This document shows positions 17,271 through 25,803 of a stretch of DNA of 64,000 nucleotides, in pieces; position 1 is the first letter of the stretch, and each line of letters opens with the position of its first letter. A model generated the notes under the pieces. That model was not told the DNA's origin, made no database searches, and was given only the letters and a program-made list of their open reading frames with translations. The DNA is taken from contig NZ_VWWP01000001.1 of the NCBI RefSeq assembly GCF_011752975.1, positions 310,001 through 374,000 on the forward strand, in the 5' to 3' direction. A program made the position numbers and the translations under genes. This stretch comes from Chryseobacterium sp. Tr-659 (GTDB lineage Bacteria; Bacteroidota; Bacteroidia; Flavobacteriales; Weeksellaceae).

Positions 17271-18905
17271 CTATTTATCAGTGTTTTTGATATTATTGAT
17301 AATTTTCTCTGCTTCCGTTGCTTCTTCAGCATTCATTTTTTTCCAGATAAATCCTTTTTTAAGATCTTTTTTATCAATCGGCTGCGGAAAAATGCCGGCT
17401 TTTACATCGTCTAAAACGTAACCGGAACTCATGGCAGGAAGCGGGGTGTCAAAATTATAAGGGTAATTTTTAGAAACATTAAATTTTAAATTCCCAATGT
17501 TAAAAGTATTAAACTGATGATACTCGTAGACAGAAGGTTTGGATAGCTGTTCTTTTTCAAACCCGGCCATAAAGTTTCCCAGCCTGAAACTCGGGACTAA
17601 TTTTTGAATAAGCCCGGGAAAAGATAATACAGAGAGAAAAATTAAGCTGAGCACCGAAAAGATCATAATCGATTTTTTCTTATTTAAATACTCGGAGAAA
17701 AATACAAAGAAGATAACAAAGAATATATCAATGAAAAATCTGTATTGAGCAGAAAAAGCCAGTACGAGGATACTTTTTATCAGTAGTGAAATGCATATCA
17801 AAGAAATAAGCCTTCTTTTTTTGAACCAGGTAAATACAGAAAAAATAATAAGACTTATGATGAACAGAATATTGATTTTGGATTTTATTCCTTTAAGTAA
17901 AAACCAGTTTTTAATGTGGTCTGCCATTGAAAACTTCTGAATTTCTTCATAAGAATACTGCATGTCATAGGTTTTTTGGATAGCGTATTGTGAGGAAGTT
18001 TCCAACACCTCGGGATTGGGTTTCCATGATATTCCCAGGTCTCCGATAGCCACAGGGAAAACAGGGTATCCAAATGTCCATATATTTTTAAAGAAAAACA
18101 GTAAAAGAATAAAGATCCCAAACAGGAGCTGTTTGAAACTGAATTTAAAAACGAATACAGAGCTGAGAAACATCATAATCGGAAGCCAGATCATAGTAGG
18201 TTTTATTGTAAATACAAAAATTGAAAAGGCAAAAAGAAGAGATATATTTTTATTTTCTGTTAAAATTTCGTTCAAAATAATCAGTGAAAAAATAATAACT
18301 GGAAGATCAGGGCTTGGGGATTGGGAAAACAAAAGGAGAACGGGGAGAAAGCAAAGCTGTATCCATGTTTTTTTCTCAATAATATAAATGCTGTAGATAA
18401 CCAGTAATAGAGTATTGATTCTTAAGAAAGGATCTGAGAAATTTGAAAATCCGGCTTGAAAGATATGCCAAGCAGACATCTGTCCTAAAGTAAGATCTAA
18501 ATTTGAAATTCCTTTTACCAATCCGTATTCTGTAAGCCATTTTAAAGTTGGAATATAATATCCGAAATGATCCAGTATAAAAGGGTAAAACGAACCTGCC
18601 AATACAATAATAAAGGTAATAATGATAATTAAACCGATATCTTTCTTTGTAAAGTAACAGAATTCCTGATATATTTTGTTTTTAAAAAAATACAAAAGCC
18701 CTAATATGATGGATGGGATTTCTATATAGAGATTTAACGGGACAAAGAAAGAGATTAAAGTCCATACAATAGTGATGCCCAAGATTCCGGAAAGAATTTT
18801 TCCTGAGAGTCCGTTGCATAATTTTCCGAATAAATTTTCCATTACTTTTCCCAAACCTGCGAGTACAGGAATGATGAAAATGGATGAAAACAGAATTGCC
18901 AGCAT
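17271..18905 (-). CDS. Polytopic membrane protein, possibly LIC_10190-like or GT-C-like
   Basis: A 544-residue inner-membrane protein with roughly a dozen hydrophobic segments spread from the N-terminus to about residue 430, then a soluble tail. A large loop after the third or fourth segment reads YPFILDHFGYYIPTLKWL, followed by NEYGLVKGIS-like text; this is characteristic of a family often labelled LIC_10190 membrane proteins and recalls GT-C-type transferases, but no catalytic motif is certain. The start was set at ATG 18905. The longer frame would begin at a TTG inside the preceding gene's terminator hairpin. Confidence 0.7.
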   Translation of the reverse strand: MLAILFSSIFIIPVLAGLGKVMENLFGKLCNGLSGKILSGILGITIVWTLISFFVPLNLYIEIPSIILGLLYFFKNKIYQEFCYFTKKDIGLIIIITFIIVLAGSFYPFILDHFGYYIPTLKWLTEYGLVKGISNLDLTLGQMSAWHIFQAGFSNFSDPFLRINTLLLVIYSIYIIEKKTWIQLCFLPVLLLFSQSPSPDLPVIIFSLIILNEILTENKNISLLFAFSIFVFTIKPTMIWLPIMMFLSSVFVFKFSFKQLLFGIFILLLFFFKNIWTFGYPVFPVAIGDLGISWKPNPEVLETSSQYAIQKTYDMQYSYEEIQKFSMADHIKNWFLLKGIKSKINILFIISLIIFSVFTWFKKRRLISLICISLLIKSILVLAFSAQYRFFIDIFFVIFFVFFSEYLNKKKSIMIFSVLSLIFLSVLSFPGLIQKLVPSFRLGNFMAGFEKEQLSKPSVYEYHQFNTFNIGNLKFNVSKNYPYNFDTPLPAMSSGYVLDDVKAGIFPQPIDKKDLKKGFIWKKMNAEEATEAEKIINNIKNTDK

Positions 18906-18906
18906 A

Positions 18907-18937
18907 AAAAAAGATTGCTTAAAAATAAGCAATCTTT
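18907..18937 (-). terminator. Intrinsic terminator of the glycine-zipper lipoprotein gene
   Basis: AAAGATTGCTT and AAGCAATCTTT form an 11-bp stem; on the minus strand a seven-T run follows. It ends right at the next gene's ATG, so that gene must be read by another promoter or by read-through. Confidence 0.8.
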
Positions 18938-18957
18938 AGATGTTATGTTGAAAAATA

Positions 18958-19500
18958 TTATCTACGGGGTTGTACTCTTCCGTCTTTTCTATCCTGTGAT
19001 CTTCCGATGGTATATCCTGTTGCACCACCTACAACACCACCAATTACGGCTCCCAGACCTCTGTTTTTCTTAGCGATAATAGCTCCGGCGGCAGCACCCC
19101 CTACAGCACCAATGATTGTTCCTTTCGCGGCTTTACTCATCCCTTTTTTCTGGGTAGTTCCCTGAGATGCACTGCTTCCGTTATTCGCGTAGCTTCCGTT
19201 GCTGCCTCCTGAATTTCGGTCTCTGTATATGGTTCTGGTTTCTCTGATAACCTGTGGTTTTGAATTATTTTCAGCAGTAGCTTTAGCTTTTTTGCTTTCA
19301 GAAATACTATCTGCTTTTTTCTGGGCTTCGTATACTATTTTTTCTTTTTCAATAGCCAGCTTTTGTTTTTCTATTTCAAGCTGTCTGGCCTGAAATTCAA
19401 GTTTTTGCTCTTCTAGTGACTTTTCAGCAGTTCTGTCATCCTTCTTGCAGGCCGTCATTAAAAAGACGGATAAAAAACCTGCTAATACTATCTTTTTCAT
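18958..19500 (-). CDS. Glycine-zipper lipoprotein
   Basis: 180 residues. The N-terminus (MKKIVLAGFLSVFLMTAC) is a lipoprotein signal with the lipid-modified Cys at 18. A Lys/Glu/Gln-rich stretch at about 28-70 should form a coiled coil. A Ser/Asn/Gly linker follows, then a glycine-zipper pair (GTIIGAVGGAAAGAIIA and GAVIGGVVGGATGYTIG, about 128-166) and a basic tail. Glycine-zipper proteins pack against or insert into membranes. This is a probable envelope-stress or structural lipoprotein; the exact role is unknown. Confidence 0.8.
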   Translation of the reverse strand: MKKIVLAGFLSVFLMTACKKDDRTAEKSLEEQKLEFQARQLEIEKQKLAIEKEKIVYEAQKKADSISESKKAKATAENNSKPQVIRETRTIYRDRNSGGSNGSYANNGSSASQGTTQKKGMSKAAKGTIIGAVGGAAAGAIIAKKNRGLGAVIGGVVGGATGYTIGRSQDRKDGRVQPRR

Positions 19501-19802
19501 AATTCAAATTTTAATAAGCTTAAGCCAAAACGGCTTTAGTTTTAGTTTTATTTTCAATTATGAAGCCAAATTTCAGTTAATGAATGTTAAAATTGGTAGA
19601 ATGAAAAAGAATTGATTTTAAATTCTTATAAAATTTGTTGTATTGATGGGTGTTCTAAAAGAGTGGGTTTAGAGTTTGTTTCTCTATATTATAAGTAGTT
19701 TTTGGATGTAAAAAAAGAGCTTCTAAACAAGATTCATCATATTTCTCGTACATGTTCGGAGTAATTTTTTATTTATAAGTTTTAGTTCATGAATAGTTTT
19801 TA

Positions 19803-19830
19803 TTGAATTCATATAAGTTGACTACTTTTG
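19803..19830 (+). promoter_or_regulatory. Promoter of the small secreted protein at 19852
   Basis: TTG (19803-19805), 17 bases, then TACTTTTG (19823-19830). The ATG follows 21 bases later. The rest of the 350-base gap upstream shows nothing else I can name. Confidence 0.65.
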
Positions 19831-19851
19831 AAATACTAAATTACTTTTAAT

Positions 19852-20292
19852 ATGAAAAAATCAATTTTTACAGTGTCAGCATGCCTTGGTCTGCTGGCTG
19901 TTACTACTTCATTTTCTTCTGTAAGTGTACATGAAATCAACAAAAACACTTCAGGTATTTCTGATCAAACACCTAAAGCTCAGACTTATAAAATCCGTTA
20001 TGGGCTTCTTTCAAAAAGTGGTACTAAAATTCTTTCAGGAAACTATGATGTTGGGAGTTTTCTTGCTGAAAATATGTCTACCGGAGAAGTGTATGATACT
20101 TATTATAGTGGAGGTTTTCAAACTGTTCCGCAATATTATGACGGGCTTCCGGCCGGCACTTATACCTTTTCTGCAATGCAGGGGCAGGGAGGCTGGGTTG
20201 GTTATGGAACAGTAGTTGCTACAGTTTCTGACGCACACGTGGATTCTGATGGGTATATCACAATATATATACCAATAATCTGGGAAGAATAA
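19852..20292 (+). CDS. Small secreted protein of unknown function
   Basis: 146 residues. A signal peptide of about 23 residues (MKKSIFTVSACLGLLAVTTS) precedes a short soluble domain rich in Gly, Tyr and Thr, containing PAGTYTFSAMQGQGGWVGYG and a C-terminal ITIYIPIIWEE. No cysteine occurs after the signal and no sorting tail is present, so it should stay in the periplasm or be released. I do not recognise the family. It has a good promoter, and the first GGCCTCC hairpin lies about 190 bases beyond its stop. Confidence 0.65.
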   Translation: MKKSIFTVSACLGLLAVTTSFSSVSVHEINKNTSGISDQTPKAQTYKIRYGLLSKSGTKILSGNYDVGSFLAENMSTGEVYDTYYSGGFQTVPQYYDGLPAGTYTFSAMQGQGGWVGYGTVVATVSDAHVDSDGYITIYIPIIWEE

Positions 20293-20455
20293 ACCTTGTG
20301 AACTATAAAATATTTAGCTAAATTTACCGGCTCCGGAAATAAAAAGTTTTTGAATTACTTAGATTTTACGGATGTTCATTATTGAAAAAAGTTATTCTGT
20401 TTCATAATAACAGTGAATAATATTAAGATATTCTGTTTGGATTTTTCTAAATAGA

Positions 20456-20498
20456 TTTTTTTCATCATTTGTGTTTTTTAGGCCTCCGTTTGGAGGCC
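20456..20498 (+). repeat. Repeat-terminator unit, copy 1
   Basis: A T7 tract, CATCATTTGTG, a T6 tract, then a GGCCTCC/GGAGGCC hairpin at 20481-20498. The first 24 bases recur identically at 21707-21730 before a similar hairpin. Here it may end the transcript of the secreted-protein gene, or a separate small RNA. Confidence 0.65.
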
Positions 20499-20505
20499 GT
20501 TTCTA
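20481..20505 (+). terminator. GC-rich terminator hairpin of repeat copy 1
   Basis: GGCCTCC pairs with GGAGGCC around GTTT; the following tract (GTTTCTATTTCT) is only moderately T-rich. Confidence 0.6.
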
Positions 20506-20537
20506 TTTCTCTAAATTATGGTATCGCGGTATTTAAA

Positions 20538-20567
20538 AGAAAAAACTCCTCAACAAAATGAGAAGTT
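20538..20567 (-). terminator. Intrinsic terminator of the GT2 gene
   Basis: On the minus strand AACTTCTCA pairs with TGAGGAGTT (one G-U), followed by TTTTTTC. It begins 6 bases past the glycosyltransferase stop. Confidence 0.8.
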
Positions 20568-20572
20568 CTTAT

Positions 20573-21409
20573 TTATATGCTATTGTTCAAAGTAACTTTT
20601 ATTTTACTGATCAGCCGGTGCATTTTGTTAGTTTGATAATTGAGAAGCTCATAAATCTCCTGGGCATTGGTGAAGGTTTCCGGAACGGGTTGATTATTGA
20701 TCTTTCTGATTCCTCTTCTCTTCATAGTTTCATGAATTACTTTGGCAAATGATTCTTTAGCGCTTTGTTTAGCACTTTGTTGAGAAATTCCATTGGAATG
20801 AAGCCTATAGAAATATAGAGGTTCTTTGATGTACTTTATTTCTCCCTGCTCCAGTATTTTTAAATAAAGATCCTGATCCACTGCACTTTTTAAGCTGGGA
20901 TTAATTCCAGAAGTTCTTAAATAAATTTCTTTTTTAAAAACGAAAAAGTGAGCAAACTGTGTAGGACAGTTAAAGAAATATCGGTTATTATAAATAGGCT
21001 TGGTGCTGGCGTACACTTTTTCAGGAATAAGGTTTTCATTGCAAAGCATCATTTGAGAGTAAATGGCTACAAGGCTATCCTGTTCAACAAATTCATTGAA
21101 TGTCTTTTCCAATGCTTCAGGATAAAGTGCATCATCCGGATCAAGATAGGCACATAGATTTCCTTCTGCATATTTCATACATTCTCTTTTGGTGAAACCA
21201 CAGCCTTTATTAACTGGATTCTTATAAAGTTTAAAACGAGGATCATTTCCGATCAATGATTGTATTACTTCTACCGAATTATCTGTAGAGGCATCGTCAA
21301 CAATAATGACCTGCCAATCTTCATAGGTTTGGTTAATTAATGAGTGGTAGCACTCTTTAAAATACTTTCCATTATTATAGTTGGCTATAAGTATAGAAAA
21401 ATTTATCAC
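20573..21409 (-). CDS. Family 2 glycosyltransferase
   Basis: 278 residues, cytoplasmic GT-A fold. The N-terminus FSILIANYNNGKYFKEC is typical of GT2. VDDASTDNS (about residues 37-45) binds the nucleotide, and AYLDPDDALYPEAL (about 91-104) holds the DxD metal site. Later, AVDQDLYLKILEQG is the acceptor-side motif region. The start is GTG; the GT2 core begins within four residues of it, so nothing is missing. It stands alone with its own terminator, so its sugar and acceptor cannot be told. Confidence 0.88.
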   Translation of the reverse strand: MINFSILIANYNNGKYFKECYHSLINQTYEDWQVIIVDDASTDNSVEVIQSLIGNDPRFKLYKNPVNKGCGFTKRECMKYAEGNLCAYLDPDDALYPEALEKTFNEFVEQDSLVAIYSQMMLCNENLIPEKVYASTKPIYNNRYFFNCPTQFAHFFVFKKEIYLRTSGINPSLKSAVDQDLYLKILEQGEIKYIKEPLYFYRLHSNGISQQSAKQSAKESFAKVIHETMKRRGIRKINNQPVPETFTNAQEIYELLNYQTNKMHRLISKIKVTLNNSI

Positions 21410-21704
21410 GACTTTTTGAATTAAATTTCGGGTAAAATTATAAAATAATGCACATGAAAAATATAACCTCGATCATCGTGTGTGAAATATTTTTTTTGTA
21501 TATTTTAGAGATTATGAGTATATATTAAACCTTAAATACTGTTTATCAATAATAAAGCTGTAAAATTAGTATGAGAATTTGCGTTTTTTTTAAAAAAAAT
21601 ATGAAACTATAAAAATATGATTATACTCATAAGATGAGAGCGGAGAGTGGTATATCTTTGGTAATAAATTAGGAGATAAAATAATTTTTATTTCTGATAT
21701 AAAA

Positions 21705-21751
21705 TTTTTTTTTCATCATTTGTGTTTTTTGAGGCCTCCAATATTGGAGGC
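21705..21751 (+). repeat. Repeat-terminator unit, copy 2
   Basis: The 24-base T7-CATCATTTGTG-T6 core is identical to copy 1; the hairpin arms share GGCCTCC but the loop differs. Confidence 0.7.
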
Positions 21752-21756
21752 TTTTT
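21734..21756 (+). terminator. Free-standing terminator of the candidate RNA
   Basis: GCCTCCAAT/ATTGGAGGC perfect stem followed by CTTTTTATG. The nearest gene upstream is on the other strand. Confidence 0.75.
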
Positions 21757-22104
21757 ATGTAATTATCCCCAATAAGATTGGATCATCAGCTTATTTTGCA
21801 GCTGAATTCTGCTAAGAACAAATTATGCCAATTAGACTCAATATATTTTTATTTATATCGTTTAATAAGTATATAAATTTTTTTATTTTCAAATATTAAT
21901 TTAATTTTACAGAATTATAAATTATTTTGTTCTTAATAATATGATTTTGACTTTGAATTTATTTTAAATTATTATAAATAATTATGATTCAAATTCTAAA
22001 GTTATAATAATTTTGAATTAAAATACTGAAATGATAAAATTGTGCCTTAAATGATTATTTAAATTTTTTTTTTCAAAATTGTAATACTTGGCACGATTTT
22101 TCAA

Positions 22105-22184
22105 TATAGAAATGTAACTCATGTTTAATTTGAGTTTTCATGGTTATTAGTTTTTATCCTCGGAATTTCCGAGGATTTTTTTTT
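22105..22184 (+). ncRNA. Candidate small RNA with two stem-loops
   Basis: AACTCA and TGAGTT (about 22116-22138) can form a first stem. TTTTCAT and a T-rich spacer follow, then a strong terminator with ATCCTCGG/CCGAGGAT arms and nine T residues. No plus-strand gene lies upstream for over 1.8 kb. The layout (TTTTCAT, T-rich spacer, GC hairpin) resembles the two repeat units upstream, though the sequence differs. The 5' end is a guess. Confidence 0.35.
22156..22184 (+). terminator. Strong free-standing terminator
   Basis: ATCCTCGGAA pairs with TTCCGAGGAT, followed by TTTTTTTTTG. Confidence 0.8.
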
Positions 22185-22365
22185 GCACTATATGATAGAA
22201 CTTATGCCCCTGCTGATAAACCATTTTTTTTGATGTTTTATTCTAATTAAAATAGGTTGGGATGATATTATTGAAAATTGGGGAGAGAGTGGAGATTAAA
22301 GAAACCATTAAGAAAATATCGCTTATTTATAAATATTAATGATCTGGAATAATAGAATAAATAAA

Positions 22366-22397
22366 ACAAAAAAACCTCTAAATTATTTAGAGGTTTT
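22366..22397 (-). terminator. Terminator of tRNA-Cys
   Basis: AAAACCTCTAAA pairs with TTTAGAGGTTTT around TTA; on the minus strand a T-rich tract follows. It begins 6 bases past the tRNA 3' end. Confidence 0.85.
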
Positions 22398-22402
22398 TTT
22401 TG

Positions 22403-22473
22403 AGGTACCTAGCGGATTCGAACCGCTGTAGATGGTGTTGCAGACCACTGCCTAGCCGCTCGGCCAAAGTACC
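22403..22473 (-). tRNA. tRNA-Cys (GCA)
   Basis: On the minus strand a full 71-base cloverleaf can be drawn. The acceptor is GGTACTT with AGGTACC, the D-stem GCC/GGC, the anticodon stem GTGGT/ACCAT with loop CTGCAAC (anticodon GCA), and the T-arm AGCGG-TTCGAAT-CCGCT. The discriminator is T, as expected for tRNA-Cys. The CCA end is not encoded. Confidence 0.95.
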
Positions 22474-22698
22474 ATTTACCATTTTTGAGGTGTGCAAATA
22501 TAGCCAAAATTCTTTATGAACAAAAGTTTTTAAGCAATTTCTTTATTTCCAAAGGCCTCTATTTCGCTTTTGGCCTGTATTTCAATGATATAATTTTTAG
22601 CATTTATAACCCTTGTTTTGCTCCGGCTGTCATGAATACCAACTATTACTGAATATTTTCTAATGGCTGGGCTGGGTATTAGTTTTTTGATTGAGGTT

Positions 22699-24063
22699 TT
22701 AAAATCCGTTAACCAGTAATTTTAATGAGGCGTTGGTATCAATAACAGCCGTAATTCCTGTATTACTAAGTAAAATCTTACTGGGTTTAAGATTAAAAAC
22801 CCTTCCGTTCATCTTTAATCCTTTGTAATATTCTTTATTAAAGGCTTCCTCAATACTTTTTCTGGAGTTTTCTTCCAATTCCTGGGTTGGAATTCCATAT
22901 TCTTCCTCTATCATTTTTACGATTTTTCCCTGAAACAAAAGAGATGCGGTTTTCTGAAGGATATTAGTCGTTTTTAGCTTAAACTTAGTTTCGGACAGAA
23001 CAATTTTTCTTTTGTTCTCATCATACACCGGAATTCCGGAAATAATGGAAGTACCTTTTATATAGCCATCGGTTTGAGCTTCAATAACAACTCTGTTATC
23101 CACACCATACACCCTGATATCAGTTACTTTCACTTTAGAATCACGAATATCAAACTCTTTGTTGAGGAATGTTTTTCTGGCCATATTGCTGGCTTCTGTA
23201 AAAGGAATATTAGCTGTCGTCTGCAAAAGAAATTGATCCGCAACAGTAGGGGTGAAGTTAAAATTAGCAACAGAAGTGACAGGTGAAGATGCTGCTGGCT
23301 TGTTTCCTGTAAAAGTTTCAGAGTAAATATCAACACCAAGAGTAGCATTGATCTGGTTTCCGTAGAATTTTAATGGAGTAATGTTGACACCCACCGGGCT
23401 AACCTTTAGCCAGGTATTGTATTCTTCCGAAATATTAAAAGGCTGCAGAAAAGTATTCCATGCCATTAACGCATATTGCTGAAAATTCAGCTGTGTAGCC
23501 ATTTGCTGGTCTATGGTTTTACAAAACTTTTCCTGCTGCTCTTTCAGGCTCTTTTCAACAATAGAAGTGATGGGAATCTGTATTTTTCCATAATCGAGTA
23601 CAGGTTTGGTTACCCATCTGAAACCGTTAGGCTGTGTGTTGGTGGTAATTGTCCAGTTATTTTTAAAATTAACTGTTGCATTAAAAGACATTACTGTTTC
23701 AAAAGTTGTATTCTGATAAGTATACAGTCCCAATGTACCGATACCTTTTTCTGCCCAGATTTTCAGGGGAACCTCAATCAGGATATTCTGACTGGTTCCT
23801 CCCACCAGCCGGATAGGTCTTGTTTTCCAGACTTTTACTTTAAACTGGTCATTATTATTATCGGTGTAGGAATCATCCTGGTAAATCAGATCTTTTACAG
23901 AAGCATTGATCATATTGCTTAGCTCCGAAAGTGGAATAGTCACAGGCATGGTAATGCTTGATCTGATCTTTGGAAAGTTGTAAGCCGCCAATTGATTATC
24001 AACAGTGTTCTGACCAAAAGCATTAGCGCATACTACTAAAAATAATATTTTAACGAATTTCAA
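22699..24063 (-). CDS. DUF4403-family exported protein
   Basis: 454 residues with a signal peptide (about 1-17, ending ANAFGQ). The body alternates short beta strands and amphipathic helices, with no cysteine-rich or catalytic motif. The segments SSITMPVTIPLSELSNMINA near the N-terminus and GIGTLGLYTYQNTTFETVM fit the DUF4403 family, whose fold resembles lipid-binding TULIP/BPI proteins. It follows folB by 36 bases and may be the last gene of the thr operon. The start is TTG; no ATG precedes the signal peptide. Function unknown. Confidence 0.7.
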   Translation of the reverse strand: MKFVKILFLVVCANAFGQNTVDNQLAAYNFPKIRSSITMPVTIPLSELSNMINASVKDLIYQDDSYTDNNNDQFKVKVWKTRPIRLVGGTSQNILIEVPLKIWAEKGIGTLGLYTYQNTTFETVMSFNATVNFKNNWTITTNTQPNGFRWVTKPVLDYGKIQIPITSIVEKSLKEQQEKFCKTIDQQMATQLNFQQYALMAWNTFLQPFNISEEYNTWLKVSPVGVNITPLKFYGNQINATLGVDIYSETFTGNKPAASSPVTSVANFNFTPTVADQFLLQTTANIPFTEASNMARKTFLNKEFDIRDSKVKVTDIRVYGVDNRVVIEAQTDGYIKGTSIISGIPVYDENKRKIVLSETKFKLKTTNILQKTASLLFQGKIVKMIEEEYGIPTQELEENSRKSIEEAFNKEYYKGLKMNGRVFNLKPSKILLSNTGITAVIDTNASLKLLVNGF

Positions 24064-24099
24064 TTTGTATGTTTTTTTGATGAACGAAAAATAGGAAAT

Positions 24100-24468
24100 T
24101 TAATTTTCAGGTTTGAAACTTTTTTCAAGCTCAATGCTGGCACCTTTCATTTCTCCCTGCATGGGGGGAGCGGTTTTGGTGATTTTTAATTTAATATAAT
24201 CGATCTGTGGAAAAGTGTTATGAATTTTTGTGATCATTCTTCCGGCTACATGCTCCAGAAGTTGAGATTTTATTTTCATTTCATGATGAAGAATATCGTT
24301 GATGTCTGCATAGCTGATGGTATCATGCAGGTCGTCAGATTCTGCAGCTTTCCACAGATCGGTATGAAGTTCTATGTTAATAATATAATAGGTTCCAATA
24401 ATGTTTTCTTCAGGAAGAACACCATGATAGGCATATATTCTAACATCTTCAAGATATATTTTGCTCAT
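24100..24468 (-). CDS. folB: Dihydroneopterin aldolase
   Basis: Folate synthesis: 7,8-dihydroneopterin to 6-hydroxymethyl-dihydropterin and glycolaldehyde. 122 residues, the usual size. It has YAYHGVLPEEN (about 12-22), with the catalytic Tyr and Glu region, then SYADINDILHHEM, LLEHVAGRM and KITKTAPPM. It begins 4 bases after the thrC stop, so it is co-transcribed with threonine genes although the pathways are unrelated. Confidence 0.93.
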   Translation of the reverse strand: MSKIYLEDVRIYAYHGVLPEENIIGTYYIINIELHTDLWKAAESDDLHDTISYADINDILHHEMKIKSQLLEHVAGRMITKIHNTFPQIDYIKLKITKTAPPMQGEMKGASIELEKSFKPEN

Positions 24469-24472
24469 TGTC

Positions 24473-25777
24473 TCATATTTTATGAAGCAAAAATCGTCTT
24501 AATTCTTCGAAATCTGAATTTATTTCTATAGTTTTTTTCTCCTTTTTCATTAAATCACTTAAGGCTTCCGGGATTTCAATTTTTTCCGGGATTGCTTTTT
24601 TCACAGCATCAGGAAATTTTACCGGATGCGCAGTGCCCAGGATAAATCCTTTTTTCTCCGGATTTTCGTGAAGATATTGTTCCATAGCAGCAAAAGCAAC
24701 AGCACTGTGAGGTTCAAGAATATACCCATATTTTTTGTATACTTCTGTTATTGTATTTATAGTTGCTTCATCATCAATAGAATAAGCGGATATTTTATTT
24801 TTTAATGAATCAAACTGATGTCCGAAAAGTTCTAAAATCCGTACAAAATTACTTGGGTTACCTACGTCCATTGCATTAGATAGAGTAGATACAGATTTTT
24901 GCGGATTGAAATTTTGGGTTTTAAAATATTCCGGAACCACCTGATTTTTATTACATGCGGCAATAAAATGATCCGCAGGAAGCCCTCTGAAATAAGCAAG
25001 AAGTCCTGCGCAGATATTCCCGAAATTTCCACTCGGAACACAAATTACAGGTTGTTCTTTCTGGTTTTGTATCCACTGCTTCAACGCAATTAAATAATAG
25101 ATCTGTTGTGGAAGCCATCGTGCTACATTGATAGAATTGGCTGACGTAAGGAATATTTTTTCATTGATTTCTTCATCTGAAAAAGCCTGTTTTACAAGGC
25201 TCTGACAGTCATCAAAACTGCCGCTTACCTCAAGGGCGAAAATATTTTCACCCAAAGCTGTCAATTGTTTTTCCTGAACCGGGCTTACTTTGTTTTTAGG
25301 ATACAGGATGACCACATTGATTTCCGGGATTTTATAGAAGCCATGGGCAACAGCACCTCCCGTATCACCCGAAGTGGCTACAAGAACGGTTACTTTTTTC
25401 TGCTGATCTTTCAGAAAATAGGAAAGACATCGGCTCATAAATCTGGCTCCGATATCTTTAAAAGCAAGGGTAGGGCCATGGAAAAGTTCAAGGATAGATA
25501 TCCGGTCATTAATTTTGATTAAAGGAATCTCAAAACTGACCGTTTCGGAGACGATCTGTTGTAATATTTCTGAAGGAATTTCGTCTCCCACAAAATCCGC
25601 CATGCATCTAAATGCAATTTCTTCGTTTGAGTACTGATCAAGATTCTGGATAAAATCCTGATCAAACTGAGGAATGTTTTCCGGAAAGAATAATCCTTTT
25701 TCTTTCCCCTGTCCTTTGATAGCCGCTTCTCTGAAATTAATTTTTTCCCGATGATCTTTTAAATTATAATATATCAT
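24473..25777 (-). CDS. thrC: Threonine synthase
   Basis: PLP enzyme turning O-phosphohomoserine into threonine. 434 residues. The lysine that binds PLP is in GPTLAFKDIGARFMSR (about 103-118), and the phosphate-binding SGDTGGAVAHGF (about 136-147) and VPSGNFGNICAG are present. It is the third gene of thrA-thrB-thrC, 26 bases after thrB. Together they make a full branch from aspartate to threonine except for aspartate-semialdehyde dehydrogenase, which is not in the window. Confidence 0.96.
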   Translation of the reverse strand: MIYYNLKDHREKINFREAAIKGQGKEKGLFFPENIPQFDQDFIQNLDQYSNEEIAFRCMADFVGDEIPSEILQQIVSETVSFEIPLIKINDRISILELFHGPTLAFKDIGARFMSRCLSYFLKDQQKKVTVLVATSGDTGGAVAHGFYKIPEINVVILYPKNKVSPVQEKQLTALGENIFALEVSGSFDDCQSLVKQAFSDEEINEKIFLTSANSINVARWLPQQIYYLIALKQWIQNQKEQPVICVPSGNFGNICAGLLAYFRGLPADHFIAACNKNQVVPEYFKTQNFNPQKSVSTLSNAMDVGNPSNFVRILELFGHQFDSLKNKISAYSIDDEATINTITEVYKKYGYILEPHSAVAFAAMEQYLHENPEKKGFILGTAHPVKFPDAVKKAIPEKIEIPEALSDLMKKEKKTIEINSDFEELRRFLLHKI

Positions 25778-25803
25778 TTCTGTAGTTTTGGTAATGTGAA
25801 TAA

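Larger units (their letters stand above)
21653..21756 (+). ncRNA. Candidate small RNA with repeat-unit terminator (copy 2)
   Basis: A TATCTTTG box (21653-21660) matches the -7 consensus; no TTG is found at the right -33 distance. About 50 bases later comes a T9 tract, CATCATTTGTG (21714-21724), a T6 tract and an 18-base palindrome, GCCTCCAAT with ATTGGAGGC (21734-21751), then TTTTT. No open frame lies between. This would give an RNA of about 90 bases. The tail is shared with 20456-20498. Confidence 0.4.
21410..22402. other. Gene-poor AT-rich stretch (about 1 kb)
   Basis: No credible protein gene on either strand. The DNA is very A/T-rich with long homopolymer runs. It contains a -7-like box at 21653, two free-standing plus-strand terminators (21734 and 22156) with no plus-strand gene before them, a half sigma-54-like site at 22088, and the tRNA-Cys terminator. 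The rest (for example 21410-21640, 21760-22080 and 22190-22360) shows nothing I can name. Confidence 0.7.

Noticed and set aside
18906..18932. Nine-residue N-terminal extension of the polytopic membrane protein (TTG start)
   Set aside because: The extension coincides with the right arm and loop of the preceding gene's terminator, and a normal ATG follows at 18905.
22088..22104. Sigma-54-like promoter (TTGGCACG then TTTTTCAA)
   Set aside because: The -24 half fits TGGCAC well, but the -12 half is TTCA rather than TTGC, so the essential GC is missing. No gene follows; at most it could serve the small-RNA candidate.
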